DNA of 64,000 nucleotides from Aquarana catesbeiana (GCF_042186555.1 NC_133334.1:211671332-211735331), one strand, 5' to 3'; positions 44,022-56,535 are shown, numbered from the stretch's first letter. Notes: a model not told the origin generated them from the sequence alone. A program made the numbers and translations.

Positions 44022-45189
44022 GTCAGGACACCTCTGTGTGTTGTGAAGAGGGTCCCTTCCACACCTGAGCCCAGGCCCGAGGTCACCCCCCAGACTAGCG
44101 AGCTACCGTCAAGGGCCACCAACAGCCTAACACTCCATCTCCAGCTTCCTCCTGAACTCCACTGCCCCAGCCGGGCTGACCTTTAGTATTTTAGGGGGCG
44201 TGCCCCCTGCCAACCCATCTGTTGGGGATTGGTCAGGCCCCTCAAAATACTCCAGGCAGCTCTTTCTTACCTCCATGCCCATTCTTCTGTAAGTTTCCAG
44301 CAAGTTCCAGAAGTGGGTGAGGTTTCAGAAATGCTGCCTGTGGGTCATCCAGCCCTCCCCGAGTCCCTCAAACCTGACCCAGAGAACACACAGACTTGGC
44401 TGCCTGCCAAGCTTGAATTTACCTACATTAGCCCTGCTAGTACTCTAGTAACACAGCTGGGGGTGCTAAATAGGTGTTGTTGAAAACTGATCACATAAAT
44501 AAGGCATGAAGACTGGGATATTTTTCTTTGGGAAGATAAAAGTCCAGTTAAGAGACGCTGTCAAATTTGTCTTCAACCAAATGTGTTCGCTGAGTGTATA
44601 CGCATTTTAACAAATTCCAAAATAAATTCAAAATTTTTAAAAAGTTTGATTTTGTGTTGGGCCACAGGTTAGACACCCCTGTTATAAGACATGAAAGTAA
44701 ACATAAACCTGACCATCTAGGATAACAGGTCTGTAAAACATGATACAAAGAATCCACATTAGATAAGTGGATCAAATTGGGTCAGTTTAAGCAATAAAGA
44801 TGATGATTCTAGTGGAAGGGTTGGATAGATGGTAATTGAGATTAGGGTGTAAGTAGAAGGAAATGGGTAATGAGGGGAAAGGAAAAGGAAAAGGGTGGGG
44901 GGTGGAGCCTGAATAAAAAATAAGTGGTACGAATAGGTGGTGGGATATACCGGTAAGTGGTACTAATAGATGGGTGGGAGGGAAATGATGGTTAGATCTG
45001 CTTTCAGTCTCAAAGGGACAGAAATTCTTGATCAAATCCTGCAGGGAGATAGAAAGGTGTCCAGGTCCGCCAGGGGGCCTGGATCTTCTCTATTTTATCA
45101 GTGAGTTTCATTTGTATTTTTTAATGCAGGGGGGGCTGTGTTAATCCTGGACTTGGTTTAACTCAGAGAGGGTGGGCATTTTCCAGACC
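44022..45189. other. intron, nothing recognised
   Basis: No gene or complete repeat is seen. Confidence 0.45.
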
Positions 45190-46297
45190 CTAGCCTCTTC
45201 CCGCCCAAGGTACGTCATATGACGTCCTTGACTTTGTGCGGGTATATCTGAATGGGCATGCATCATTCAGATATTGGCTTTTTCCGGCGGCGATTCCCTA
45301 CACCATAAGAATGATCATAGCGGCTGTTCCGCCGATTGATCCTTCTTACGGGCGGCGAGAGGGGACGCCCCTCCCGCTGCCCTCTGTTGCTTCTACCGAC
45401 TCACTGGTTCCAACGGTGAGTCGAAGACAGGATCCACCGGCCCCGGATGGTGATCACAGAGATTTCCGGAGGACCAGATGGTCGCCGGAGTCTCTATGAT
45501 CGTTTGGAGGCCAGGCGCGATGTTATGACGTCACGCCCAGCCTCTGCATGCAAATGAATGGCACCGCCTCAGGTAGGAAGCCAAGATCTTAATTTTTTTT
45601 TTTTTTTTTAATTTCAGGCTTCCCAGCCTAGAGGTGAGATGTGGGGTCTTTTTGACCCCATATCTCATTGTAAAGAGGACCGATCATGCCATATTCCTAT
45701 TACAAGGGATGTTTACATTCCTTGTAATAGGAATAAAAGTGATCAAAATTTTTAAAGTGTCAAACTAAAAGAAGCAAAGTAAAATTAACAATAAAAAAAA
45801 AATATTTAAAGTGTCCCTGTCCCCGTGTGCTCGCACATAGAAGCGAACGCATACATAAGGCTCGCCCACGTATGAAAATGGTGTTCAAACCACACATGTG
45901 AGGTATCGCCGTGAACGTTAGAGCGAGAGCAATAATTCTAGCCCTAGACCTCCACTGTAACGAACGTGTGCAATTTTGAAGCATGACATGTTAGGTATCT
46001 ATTTACTCTGCGTAACTTCATCTTTCACATTATGCAAAAAAATTGTGCTAACTTTAATGTTTTTTTTTTTTTTTAAAGCATGAAACTATTTTTTTCCAAA
46101 AAAAACGTGTTAGAAAAATTGCTGCGCAAATACCGTGCGAGATAAAAAGTTTCAACCACCTCCATTGTATTCTCTAGGGTCTTTGCTGAAAAAACATATA
46201 TAATGTTTGGGGGTTCTATTTAATTTTCTAGCAAAAAAATGATACATTTTACATGTAGGGGAGAAATGTCAGAATTTGCCGGGATGGGAAGTGGTTA
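45190..46297 (+). repeat. CCACTTC-type repeat, copy 5 (second core type)
   Basis: The left end is degraded but has CGTCATATGACGTCCTTGACTT, identical to the second repeat copy. The right end is GGGAAGTGGTTAA with TTAA at 46294-46297. The right half matches 12880-13460. Non-coding. Confidence 0.8.
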
Positions 46298-46499
46298 AGA
46301 ATCATCTGTTGCTGCTGTAAAGACATGTACCTATTGTTTTAAAAGTGTGCTTATCTATGCCTGGGGACCTAAGTTTTAAAAGAGCATATTGAGCTGAAAA
46401 GGGCCTGGAGTATCTGAAAGTTTGGAGAGCATCTAGTAAATGTCGGTCCAAAAGTGGAGTACTACAGGACAGGTACACCATACGTGGAGAAAAGTGCCC

Positions 46500-46767
46500 A
46501 CTTGACCACATGCATGCCAAATCGGCGGCTATTGCCGGCAATGGCACCGTCCGAATTGGTGCGATGCCGCACCGGTTCCCAAAAGTAGTTTCTGTACTAC
46601 TTTTGGCAACTTTGGGGTGCGATTTGTATAGACATCTGTGCAGGAACCCGCACAGATGTCTCTGAAATCCCCCCCCGAAGTCGGACTGACATGCGGGAAT
46701 GAAATTGTACGCGTTCAGCTGAACTTGCACGATTTCAATCCCACTGTTAGTGTGAACCTTGGCTAAA
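46500..46767. mobile_element. MITE related to 50878-51178
   Basis: The right end AGTGTGAACCTTGGCT and interior GCACGATTTCAATCCC, CGCACAGATGTCT and AAAGTAGTTTCTGTACTACTTTTGG match the copy at 50878 in inverted order. The left end is decayed. Confidence 0.6.
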
Positions 46768-48620
46768 GGTCTACCTCACATTAAGTACTCCCCTTTGCTT
46801 CCTTGGGACCTCAATTTGGCTTGGTTCTGTCTGTCCCTCAGAAACCACCCTTTGGATCCAACCAGGATATTCCCTTAGAAGATCTTTCCCACAAAGTAGA
46901 TTTTTTTGCTTGCTATCATGTCTGTCATATGTGTCTCTGAGCCCTCTTCTGTAAAGAGCCATTCTTTATACTTCATACAGACAAGGTTGTCTTATTCTTC
47001 TTAAGGTGGTATCAGTATTCCAACTCAATGAGGAGGAATATGCCCTGTTCCAAAGCATCTGACGGAAATCTTTCTTCATTGCCTGGACATTGTCAGAGAC
47101 ATTAGAGTCTACCTCAAAGCTATAACTTTGATCATACAGATGTATGCCTTGGTTGTCCTGTTCTTAGGATGTCACAGTGGACACCCTGGTTCCTCCATCG
47201 TGAGATGGATCGGAAATCTGATTGCTAGAGCTTATGTTCCCAAGCACAAATCTCCTCTGCATTTACGCTCCCATTCCACAAGAATGGTGGAAGTCTCCTG
47301 GGCATATTGACACTAGGCTTTAGGAGACCAGCTGTGTAAGGCTGCCTGCTGGTCCTTTGTTCATACCTTCTCAAGGTTCTATCTGGTAAATGTCCAGCTC
47401 TCTGCGCATGCAGCTTTCGGCCGCAGGGTTCTTGCAGCGGCACACTATAGTTGGGTTCCTTCTGAGCCTTCTATTTGTACTTGGAGTCTCTTGAAGATAA
47501 CCAAGGAAATGTAATGGAGGAAAGTGGGAAAGTGACCTGGGGTGTGCCATGGTCAGTATGCCTTAAAGGGGGCATACCCAAGAAGTAATTGGAAATAAAG
47601 AAGAAGTAAAAATAAAGGGAATGGGTGGGTGGGATAACGGGAAGAGAAACACAGATGGAAAGGGAGGAATAGGGGCAGATATTTATAGGGCAAGCCTCCC
47701 CCTACAAATTCAGGCTGGCCTGCGGCCAGCCTTCCTACTTGTCTAGTTGTCCACCCTTCTCATTCATTGTGTGGGGATGTCCTGGGATATATGAATTATT
47801 TGCCAGTGTCCTGTACTGTGCGAGTAACATAAGAGGAATTTGGATTTGCCTTTTTTATATATTTTTACACTCACTGGAATGGGGTAGGGTATAGGGGAAG
47901 TGCTTCGGCGTGTGTCCCCAAAGCTTTGCCAGTGTCCATACAAGCCTACAGCCCAGGGTCTGTAAATTAAGGATCGACCGATAATATTTTTTTGGTGCCG
48001 ATACGATTCCGATATTTCAACCACCTTTCAGGCCGATATTGTGTAAATTTTTTTTTAATCACTGTTATTGCTGTCAAAAGGAATGTAAACCTTCCTTGTG
48101 ACGGTAATAGGCAGTGACAGGTACTCTTTATGGAGGGATCAGGGGTCTATTGGAACCCAAACCCCACCTCTGCATTTGAAATTATTCAAAACGTCAAGAT
48201 CAGTGTTTTTGAATACTTTGTATTTTTTTAAAACTTGCGCCTTTAAGATGCCAGTAATCTGGTAAGTGATGTCATGAGGTGTTACTAGATCCGAGATCTG
48301 AACGAAGCATCGGCTTTGTTCGGGTCTTCGGGCCAGCCGGCGGATGTTCCGGCTGGTTGCTGTGGCCTCCCAGTGGGATGGGAGAGCGGCGGGAGCGGGG
48401 ACGTCCCCTCCCGCTGCTTGTAATAACAGCCGAGCGGCTGCTGAGTCGCATTGGTTGTTATTACAATAAAGCCGACTGTCCAGTACCTGCAATATTGGTA
48501 ATATCAGGTACGTTTGTGCACGATACTTCAAAAAAAGTGAATATCGGTCGATCCCTACTGTAAAAACTTTGCCTGTGTCCTGAACTGTATGCCAAGATAT
48601 GGAATTTACAGGCAAGTCAA
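46768..48620 (+). pseudogene. DIRS-type tyrosine recombinase remnant
   Basis: Broken frames follow the recombinase order: PWDLNLA and KPPFEP (about 46800-46855), FLLAIMSVICVSEPSS-like (about 46915), KEPFFILHTDKVVLF (46958-47000). Then HSTRMVEVSWA (47273) and AACWSFVHTFSRFYLVNVQL (about 47343-47400). The terminal DIRS sequence is at 47770-47830 and 48558-48620. Multiple frameshifts are present. A hAT MITE at 47968-48557 splits the 3' part. Confidence 0.7.
47968..48557. mobile_element. hAT-type MITE with GGATCGACCGAT ends
   Basis: Inverted ends are TAAGGATCGACCGATAATAT and the complement of ATATCGGTCGATCCCTA. Flanks CTGTAAAT (47960-47967) and CTGTAAAA (48558-48565) are an 8-bp duplication with one mismatch. 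Length is 590 bp, no transposase. It splits a DIRS remnant. Confidence 0.88.
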
Positions 48621-50013
48621 AATTTCTCTTTTTTTTTTCACTAGCATTTTTATTTGTTTAATTTGAATTTTTTTTTTTTTTCAAATCGAGATATTCCGTA
48701 CCCCATTGATATTTGTTTTTTCAGTGACTTCGAAAACATCTGCTTGAGCTAGTCTCTACATAATAGTTATCTAAATCAGTGTATCCTCAGCAGCAACTTT
48801 AAACACCGTCGCTGGAATAAAAAAAACTGCAGGGCTAGCGCCTAAAATGTGAAATTCAGGCACTGAGCTATGTTGTGATGCTTTCCAGACCTCTGTGTAA
48901 TGAGACTTCTTCAGGTCTAGAACCATGGCACAGTCTGTGGCGTATAAAAAAAAAAAGGGGGGGGGGGTGCATGGGTGCACCAACCTTGTTCTTAACCAAG
49001 CCACCTATTATTTTGGTATTAAAAAGTAATATACTTGTGGTTGGATCTCATCTACCAGTACAGTTTCTGATTACGTTTTTGTGCTCTTATTGTTAATTTT
49101 CTGATGCTTTACAATAACTGTGTGTACTGATTTTACCAGAACAAGTGTACCACTAACTTATTTTATCCACGTTAACGTATTATGATGGCTGTCTCTCTGG
49201 GATGTTTTTTCCTGGTGGGGGTGGGTGGGGGAACTTGGAAATTTCTTTGTATCCTTATAATAATGGTATGACATGGGCGGCATCTCACTGACCTTGACAT
49301 CTACTCTTACCCTGTTGGAGGCTTTAGAGTGTGCATGTGTGGTTAGGCATTCTAAGCTTAGACTTTTACCCTAGTAACTTACCTTCTTGTGGACCACCAT
49401 AGCTGTTGGTCCAAGTTTTCTTATACTGCTCAGGAAGTTTATTTTACCTGTTTTCTGGATAGCAGATGAGTGGTTGTCCTCCACATTGCTAATTAAGGTG
49501 CATAATGGAACTATGTATAATTCTTCAGGAAGCAGTCTTCCCCCTACTAGTAGTTACTTGTCCTGGTCTGAAGCACTAGGTTGATCCGAGATGCTGTACC
49601 CCTGGATGGTGGAAATTTCCATATATGCTTGACCACCTTAGTTTCCTGTGCCAAATTACTCCTCCTACCAGGTGTGGCTTCAACCTCAGCTGATGTCCGC
49701 TTTGAGCATTGGTCCTGCTGGCAGCTCTTCATTTGCATGCAGTCCCCAGTTATTTGCCATAAAATCCCTTTCTTGGAGTTTCCTATGAAACACAGACCCC
49801 CTCTCCACTGTGTTTTATGATCACACTTTTAGTACTGCTTTTCTACAAAACTGAGGTATACTAGTAGTAAGAGGGGTTATGCTGGGCAGGCCGACAGTGT
49901 CCAATTCTCTTGTAGGTGGCAGTATAACCTGAAAATTAATAACTTCCCGTGACCCTCGATGGAGTACAAAAATCCTATTTTGGCTAATAAGGGGTGTACA
50001 GAGCATTAAGTGG
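48621..50013. other. intron, nothing recognised
   Basis: Contains a poly-G run at 48957-48967. No gene or full repeat is recognised. Confidence 0.45.
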
Positions 50014-50564
50014 TTAAAGGCCAAGTTCACTTTTTAAAAAATATATATAATAAATGCACAAAGTGTGCATTCATTTTTTTTCTAAGGAGACTGTAGAGCA
50101 TTGCACCCACTATCAGTAGATGGCAAGTACAAAGCCGGGATCCTGCAGACTCTAAGGAGTATGCCTGAACCTTCAATACAGGCAGGCAGTTAATTAAAGG
50201 GGAGTTCAAAAATGGAACTTCCGCTTTAAGTGCTGGTGACCCCCTGACATGCCACATTTGGCATGTCATTTTTTTTGGGGGGTGGGGGACGGGTACCCTG
50301 GTGCCGTGGCGCCGAAAGGAAGATCGCCTGTCCCCCCTCCCTCCCTGCAAACTTCTGGGACACGTCACAGGTCCCAGAAGATTGCCCGGCCATTCACAGC
50401 GCCCACTGTTAGAATGCTGGCGCCATGGAGAGGAGGGGGAGAGGAGGGAGGTTTCCTGCACCCACATCGCTAGACTGTGGAACAGGTGAGTGTCTGATTA
50501 TTAAAAATCAGCAGCTACGCTTTTTGTAGCTGCTGACTTTGAAATGGGTGGAATTCCGCTTTAA
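50014..50564. repeat. TTAA MITE, AAGTTCACTTTTT type
   Basis: TTAA at 50014-50017 and 50561-50564 flanks ends AAAGGCCAAGTTCAC and the complement of GGTGGAATTCCGCTTT. An internal copy of the end (GGAACTTCCGCTTTAAGTG) at 50213-50231 suggests one element inside another of the same type. Confidence 0.6.
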
Positions 50565-50877
50565 GAGCAGAAAGATCAATGAACTACGAGAGTGCTCACA
50601 AGCACCCTCGTCCAGTTAATTGAGAACTACAAGTAGTCCGTTGCAATGGTTGACGGTACTTGTAAGTCTATTCATTCACAGGAACTGTGAATGAATTAAG
50701 CAGGCCGTCTCTTGCTCACTCCAGAGATGGGATAGGGATTATGAACTATGGGACTTGTAGTGTACATAGATAAATGCACACAACTGCAGTTAATGCACAC
50801 TCTTTTTTTTCCAAATAAACAGAAATGAGAGAGGAAAGGAGAGGTTTTGGACATCATAAGGCAGAAAAACAAAGTAA

Positions 50878-51178
50878 GCCTAGGTTCACACTGAGTGCCG
50901 GAATGAAATCGGGCAAGTTCAGTTGAACTCGCACGATTTCATACCCGCATGTCAGTCCCGATTTTGGGGGCGATTTCAGACATCTGTGTGGGTTTCTGTA
51001 CAGATGTCAATGGAAGTCACCCCCCCCCCCCTGAAACTGCCAAAAGTAGTACAGAAACTACTTTTGGAAATCGGTGCGGCGCCGCAAATGCAGCGTCGCA
51101 CCGATTAGGACAGTGCCATTGCCGCCGATTTGCATGCGATTTGACATGTCAAATCGCACCAATGTGAACCAGGGCTAA
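50878..51178. mobile_element. MITE with AGCCTAGGTTCACAC ends
   Basis: The left end AGCCTAGGTTCACACTGAG and right end AATGTGAACCAGGGCTAA are imperfect inverted repeats. The interior contains ACTTTTGG/CCAAAAGT and GCACGATTTCAT/GCGATTTGAC mirrored pieces. Confidence 0.7.
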
Positions 51179-51363
51179 GGAATAATTTTGTGGAAAATAG
51201 ATTTTATGGCCATAAAGTAGTGGAAGTGTATGAATTATTTTTCAAGTATAAGGTTATCATTTAGTATCACTTCAAATGATGCAGAATCCATGGACGAATA
51301 TACTGTATATTGAGTAACAAGTCACCAATGTGAGAGTAAATGTAACGCAAGCTCTTGTTACAG

Positions 51364-51444
51364 AATCCTAATTCCAAAGGTTATATGACCAAGGCGGAAC
51401 TGCAAAGAGAAGCTCAATCACTATGTGACAAATCATTTACTCTG
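51364..51444 (+). CDS. mus81: MUS81 exon, winged-helix region
   Basis: This 81-bp exon of 27 codons has acceptor CTTGTTACAG and donor GTAAGA, phase 0 at both ends. The peptide NPNSKGYMTKAELQREAQSL followed by CDKSFTL matches the MUS81 winged-helix segment (human NPNGHHFLTKEELLQRCAQK) at the position expected after the preceding exon. The next exon should encode the conserved NPARYSLT-type strand, which was not found before 64000. The ERCC4 nuclease domain must lie further downstream. Confidence 0.95.
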
Positions 51445-51559
51445 GTAAGATTATTTTCATTTTCTTATACTAATGATATATCCTGCCACTCCCTGCCACA
51501 AATTATTATGAAATAACTCCTAACTGGCTCATGTTCCTCTATATGGTTTAAATACACTG

Positions 51560-51924
51560 AGTGGAATTTACTAAAGGGCCAGGGCCGCATATTGGGTGGC
51601 GTCGCCCGGTTCCATAGAAACCAGCCAACATTTGGCCAATGTGTAGGGCAACCAGTCCGACAGAAGTTTGGCCAGGTTCCATTGAAGGGGCATAATCGAA
51701 AAAGGTCTGCCGATTGGCATCCAATCGGTCCTCTCAGCCAGTGGCTGAGAGCGCCGACCGATGTGTTCTGGTGGGGGGAGCCATCCCCGCTGTCAGAACA
51801 AAATAGCTCAGCAGGGAAGATCGCTGTACTAACATTGCATAGTAAGTACAATGGCTCATCTCAAGCTGCCATTTAGCCTGCTGGGTTGATCGAAAAAAAA
51901 CCAATCGTGTGTACTAGGCTTTAG
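51560..51924. mobile_element. MITE with GTGTGTACTAGGCTTTA right end
   Basis: The right end CCAATCGTGTGTACTAGGCT is clear; the left end is decayed. The interior has ATCCAATCGGTCCTCTCAGC and mirrored GGCTGAGAGCGCCGACCGAT pieces. Confidence 0.5.
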
Positions 51925-52870
51925 ACTGGACCAGCCAGAATCTGGAGCACCTGTGTGTGACTGATGTGGTGGTGATCAAGGACAGTATGCTTTGTTTGTT
52001 TTTCCTCACACTTTCATCAGAGTAGTTCAGCTGTACTACTCTGAGGGGGTGATCAGGGATTTTTGTTTTTTTTTGTTTTTTTTTACACTATGTTTGCTAT
52101 TACAATGAAGATCATTGTAACAGCAAAATTTTCACTGTCATGAATGGGTTACAATTATGACAGCTTTGATCACTAGTGATCTGTGATTGGCTACAGCTAA
52201 TCATATGGTACCAGGGTACTGTGATTGGTCCAGATACCATGTGATAGCTGTGGGCCAATCACAGCTTAGGAAACACAGCTGTTGCGAATGAATTAATTCA
52301 TAACCGCTCTCTTGACATTGCGATCATGTGATCGCATAGCGGTCACATGATCACTGGGCCCCGAGTACCAGGATCCGCAATTCACTGTGTTCAGTATGGT
52401 ATGGAATTATATGTGTCTGGTATGGATTTGAGGGGGGGGCTCATGCCACTTTTTTTTTTTTACTTTTTTGGTGTGGGGTCCCCTTTAGAAATCATACCAG
52501 GCCCGAAGATGCCTAATATGGATTGTGGGGGGGGAACCCCATGCTGTTTTCTTTTAATGACAGGCACCATTGTTCACATTCTGCTGTCAGCTGACTGGCA
52601 GTTGGCTCATCCTCTCAGCACACTGGGACGGTCACTCCCACCCCCTTCACAGCTCTATGCTCCAGTGAGTGCAGGAGGGGCAGAGCAGAGATCCAGTAAC
52701 TGACAGTCACTGCTCCAGCTCAGTAAAGACTGTGACCTGAGCTATCAGCTTTCATATGATTGCTCAGTTCTCTGTCTTAGAGTCAGTGGGGGACAGCTGC
52801 AGCATTGGATCGATGCGCCAGCCATCTAGGTGAGTATGAATGTTTATTTTTTGTCTTATCCCACACCACT
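51925..52870. other. intron with fragments of the foldback element family
   Basis: At about 52400-52560, GGTATGGATTTGAGGGG, GTGTGGGGTCCCC and ATACCAGGCCCGAAG match arms of the 1.4-kb foldback element at 24021-25427. The remainder is unassigned. Confidence 0.45.
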
Positions 52871-53130
52871 TTAACCACCACAATACTGGGCACTTTCACC
52901 CCCTTCCTTCCCAGACTAATTTTCAGCTTTCAGTGCCCTCGCACTTTGAATGACAATTACTCAGTCATGCTACACTGTACCCAAATAAAATTTTTATCAT
53001 TTTGTTCACACAAATAGAGCTTTCTTTTGGTGGTATTTATTTACCACTGCATTTTTAATTTTTTGTGATGGAAGCTAAAAAAGAACGCAAGTTTTGAAAA
53101 AAAAATGTATTTTCTACATTTAAGGATTGA
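52871..53130 (+). repeat. CCACTTC-type repeat, truncated copy 6
   Basis: It starts TTAACCACCACAATACTGGG and carries the conserved core (CACAAATAGAGCTTTCTTTT) before ending abruptly near 53130. Confidence 0.7.
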
Positions 53131-53483
53131 CCAAGTCAAAAAATTAGCGGACTTATGTAGGCACATAAGGAGAGAGAGAGAATTAATAAAAAAGTATAAA
53201 TTTTATTACAACATAGTTAAAAAACATAGATAACAATAACAAAGATTAATTTGTTAATGAATTAAGATTAATTAATTAATTTTACTACACTGCTGTCACC
53301 AGCATGCATTTGATTTACATGTCGTCCTATAGGTGTCAGCAGTTGATTACTGTAATATATATGAACCTTGATTCAACTCCAAAAAGCTTGTTTGGTTTTT
53401 GCCATTGTAGAAACTACCACATTCGCAAAACTTAATGTACACCACGCCCTCCGTCTGACTGTTGACGTGGTGTATCGTAGAGT
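53131..53483. other. unassigned AT-rich sequence
   Basis: Contains TTAATTAATTAATTTTAC and a CCACGCCCTCCGTCTGACTG segment. No gene recognised. Confidence 0.35.
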
Positions 53484-53925
53484 GTAACCACTTCAGCCCC
53501 GGAGGATTTGGCTGCTCAATGACCAGAGCACTTTTTACAATTTGGCACTGCGCTGCTTTAACTGGTAATTGCGTGGCCATGCAATGCTGTACCCAAACAA
53601 GATTTGCGTCCTTTTTTCCCCACAAATAGAGCTTTCTTTTGATGGTATTTGATTGCCTCTGCGATTTTTATTTTTTGCGATATAAATGGAAAAAGACCAA
53701 ATAGTTTTTTAAAAACAAAATGATATTTTCTACTTTTTGTTAAAAAAAATTCAATAAACTGAATTTTAGTCATACATTTAGGCCAAAATGTATTCAGCCA
53801 CATGTCTTTGGTAAAAAAAAGGTCAATAAAAGCGTATATTTATTGGTTTGCGCAAAAGTTATAGCGTCTACAAGCTAGGGTACATTTTCTGGAAATTACG
53901 CAGAATTTAGTTTATGACTGCCTAT

Positions 53926-54749
53926 CTGTATTTGCGGATGATACTAAGCTAAGCAGGGCAATAACTTCTCCGCAGGATGTGGAAACCTTGCAAAAAGATC
54001 TGAACAAATTAATAGGGTGGGCAACTACATGGCAAATGAGGATCAGTGTAGAAAAATGTAAAATAATGCATTTGGGTGGCAAAAATAGGAATGCAATCTA
54101 TACACTGGGGGAGAACCTCTGGGGGAATCTAGGATGGAAAAGGACCTGGGGGTCCTAGTAGATAGGCTCAGCAATGGCATACAATGCCAAGCTGCGGCTA
54201 ACAAAGCAAACAGAATGTTGGCATGCATTAAAAAGGGGATCAACTCCAGAGATAAAACGATAATTCTCCCACTCTACAAGACTCTGGTCCGGGCCGCACC
54301 TAGAGTATGCTGTCCAGTTCTGGGCACCAGTCCTCAGGAAGGATGTACTGGAAATGGAGCAAGTACAAAGAAGGGCTAATAAAGGGTCTGGAGGATATTA
54401 GTTACGAGGAAAGGTTGTGAGCACTGAACTTATTCTCTCTGGAGAAGAGAAGCTTTAGAGGGGATATGATTTTGATATACAAATATCAAACTGGTGACCC
54501 CACAATAGGGATAAAACTTTTTTGCAGAAGGGAGTTTAACAAGACCCGTGGCCACTCATTAAAATTAGAAGAAAATAGGTTTAACCTTAAACTACGTAGA
54601 TGGTTCTTTACTGTAAGAGCGGCAAGGATGTGGAATTCCCTTCCACAAGCGGTGGTCTCAGCGGGGAGCATCAATAGTTTCAAGAAACCTATTAGATCAG
54701 CACCTGAACGACCGCAACATACAGGGATATACAATGTAATACTGACATA
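53926..54749 (+). pseudogene. CR1/L2 LINE, 5'-truncated copy (ORF2 C-terminus)
   Basis: The sequence follows the LINE at 42440-43262 base by base with few changes. It begins inside the FADDTK box and includes MEKDLGVLVDRLSN (54134), DPTIGIKLFCRREFNKTRGH and LKLRRWFFTVRAARMWNSLP. The 3' tail continues at 58525-58586 beyond an inserted Tc1. CTATCT occurs at both outer junctions (53923 and 58582), a possible short target duplication. Frameshifts make it inactive. Confidence 0.9.
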
Positions 54750-54994
54750 CAGTATCTCACAAAAGTGAGTACACCTCTCACATTTTTGTAAATATTTTAT
54801 TATATCTTTTCATGTCACAACACTGAAGAAATGACACTTTGCTAAAATGTAAAGTAGTGAGTGTACAGCTTGTATAACAGTGTAAATTTGCTGTCCCCTC
54901 AAAATAACTCAACACACAGCCATTAATGTCTAAACCGATAGCAACAAAAGTGAGTATACCCCTAAATGAAAATGTCCAAATTGGGCACAAAGTG

Positions 54995-55920
54995 TCAATA
55001 TTTTGTGTGGCCACCATTATTTTCCAGCACTGCCTTAACCCTCTTGAGCATGGAGTTCACCAGAGCTTCACAGGTTGCCACTGGAGTCTTCTTCCACTCC
55101 TCCATGACAACATCACGGAGCTGGTGGATGTTAGAGACCTTGCGCTCCTCCACCTTCCGTTTGAGGATGCCCCACAGATGCTTAATAGGGTTTAGGTCTG
55201 GAGACATGCTTGGCCAATGCATCATCTTTACCCTCAGCTTCTTTAGCAAGGCAGTGGTCATCTTGGAGGTGTGTTTGGGGTTATCATGTTGGAATACTGC
55301 CCTGCAGCCCAGTCACTGAGGGGAGGGGGATCGTGCTCTGCTTCAGTATGTCACAGTACATGTTGGCATTCATGGTTCCCTCAATGAACTGTAGCTCTCC
55401 AGTGCCGGTAGCACTCATTCAGCCCCAGACCATGACACTCCCACCACCATGCTTGACTGTAGGTAAGACACACTTGTCTTTGTACTCCTCACCTGGTTGC
55501 CATCACACACGCTTGACACCATCTGAACCAAATAAGTTTATCTTGGTCTCATCAGACCACAGGACATGGTTCCAGTAATCCATGTCCTTAGTCTCCTTGT
55601 CTTCAGCAAACTGCGGGCTTTCTTGTGCATCATCTTTAGAAGAGGTTTCCTTCTGGGACAACAGCCATGCAGACCAATTTGATGCAGTGTGCGGCATATG
55701 GTCTTAGCACTGACAGGCTGACCCCCCACTCCTTAAACCTCTGCGGCAATGCTGGCAGCACTCATACATCTATTTCCCAAAGACAACCTCTGGATATGAC
55801 GCTGAGTACCTGCACTCAACTTGGCGAGGCCTGTTCTGAGTGGAACCTGTCCTGTTAAACCACTGTGTGGTCTTGGCCACCGTGCTGAAGCTCAGTTTCA
55901 GGGTCTTGGCAATATTCTCA
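54995..55920 (-). pseudogene. Tc1 family A transposase, broken copy
   Basis: The minus strand shows DYWNHVLWSDETKINLFGSD (first catalytic Asp intact here), KHGGGSVMVWG and SPDLNPIKHLWGIL, where the catalytic Glu has become Lys. Many frameshifts and stops. The first residues (MAPHGKELSEDLKKK) lie on the far side of the insertion at about 58085-58160. A family mate at 2528 carries a different catalytic mutation. Confidence 0.88.
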
Positions 55921-56031
55921 TACAGTCAGGTCCATAAATATTGGAGTATCGACACAATTCTAATCTTTTTGGCTCTATACACCACTACAATGGATTTGAA
56001 ATGAAACAAACAAGATGTGTTTTAAAGGGGT

Positions 56032-56535
56032 TGTAAAGGTAATTTTATTTTTTTTTAAAAATAACTAACATGTCATACTTACCTTCACTGTGCAGCTCGT
56101 TCTGCACAGAGTGGCCCCGAACCTGCTCTTCTGGGGTCCCTCGGCGGCTGTTTCAGCTCCTCCCCGCAAGAAATAACCACCTTAATGCGAGCTCCCTCGC
56201 ATGGTGGTTAGTTGTTGCGGGCGCGCTCCCGTGATACAGCCGGCGGCTATAGCCACTCGCTGTATCACTCGGCCCCGCCCCCCGGCGCGCCGTGTCATCG
56301 GATGTGATTGACAGCAGCGCGAGCCAATGGCTGCGCTGCTTTCAATCCATCCACTGCAGCCAATCAGCGACCAGGCTGAGCTGCAATAGAGATGACGAGA
56401 ACGAGCAGCGGAGATTCGAGGTGTCAGGTAAGTAAAACGGGGGGGCTGGGGGCGGCGGTATTGTCAAAAGTTTTTTCACCTTAATGCATATAATGCATTA
56501 AGGTGAAAAAAATTTTACCTTTACAACCCCTTTAA
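56032..56535. repeat. TTAA MITE inserted in a Tc1 terminal repeat
   Basis: TTAA flanks both sides and the ends AAAGGGGTTGTAAAGGTAAT and TTTACCTTTACAACCCCTTT are inverted. The opposite terminal repeat of the Tc1 (57970-57990, AGTCTGCAGTTAAAGCAC) shows the uninterrupted TTAA site. The GAGCCAATGGCTGCGCTGCT core links it to the copies at 1542, 6016 and 63650. Confidence 0.9.

Noticed and set aside
45236..45499. Open frame in GC-rich half of a TTAA repeat
   Set aside because: The corresponding region in other copies is not open and not conserved as protein.
53926..54749. Independent gene encoding a reverse-transcriptase-like C-terminus
   Set aside because: It aligns with the LINE at 42440-43262 through the same 3' tail; it is a truncated copy.
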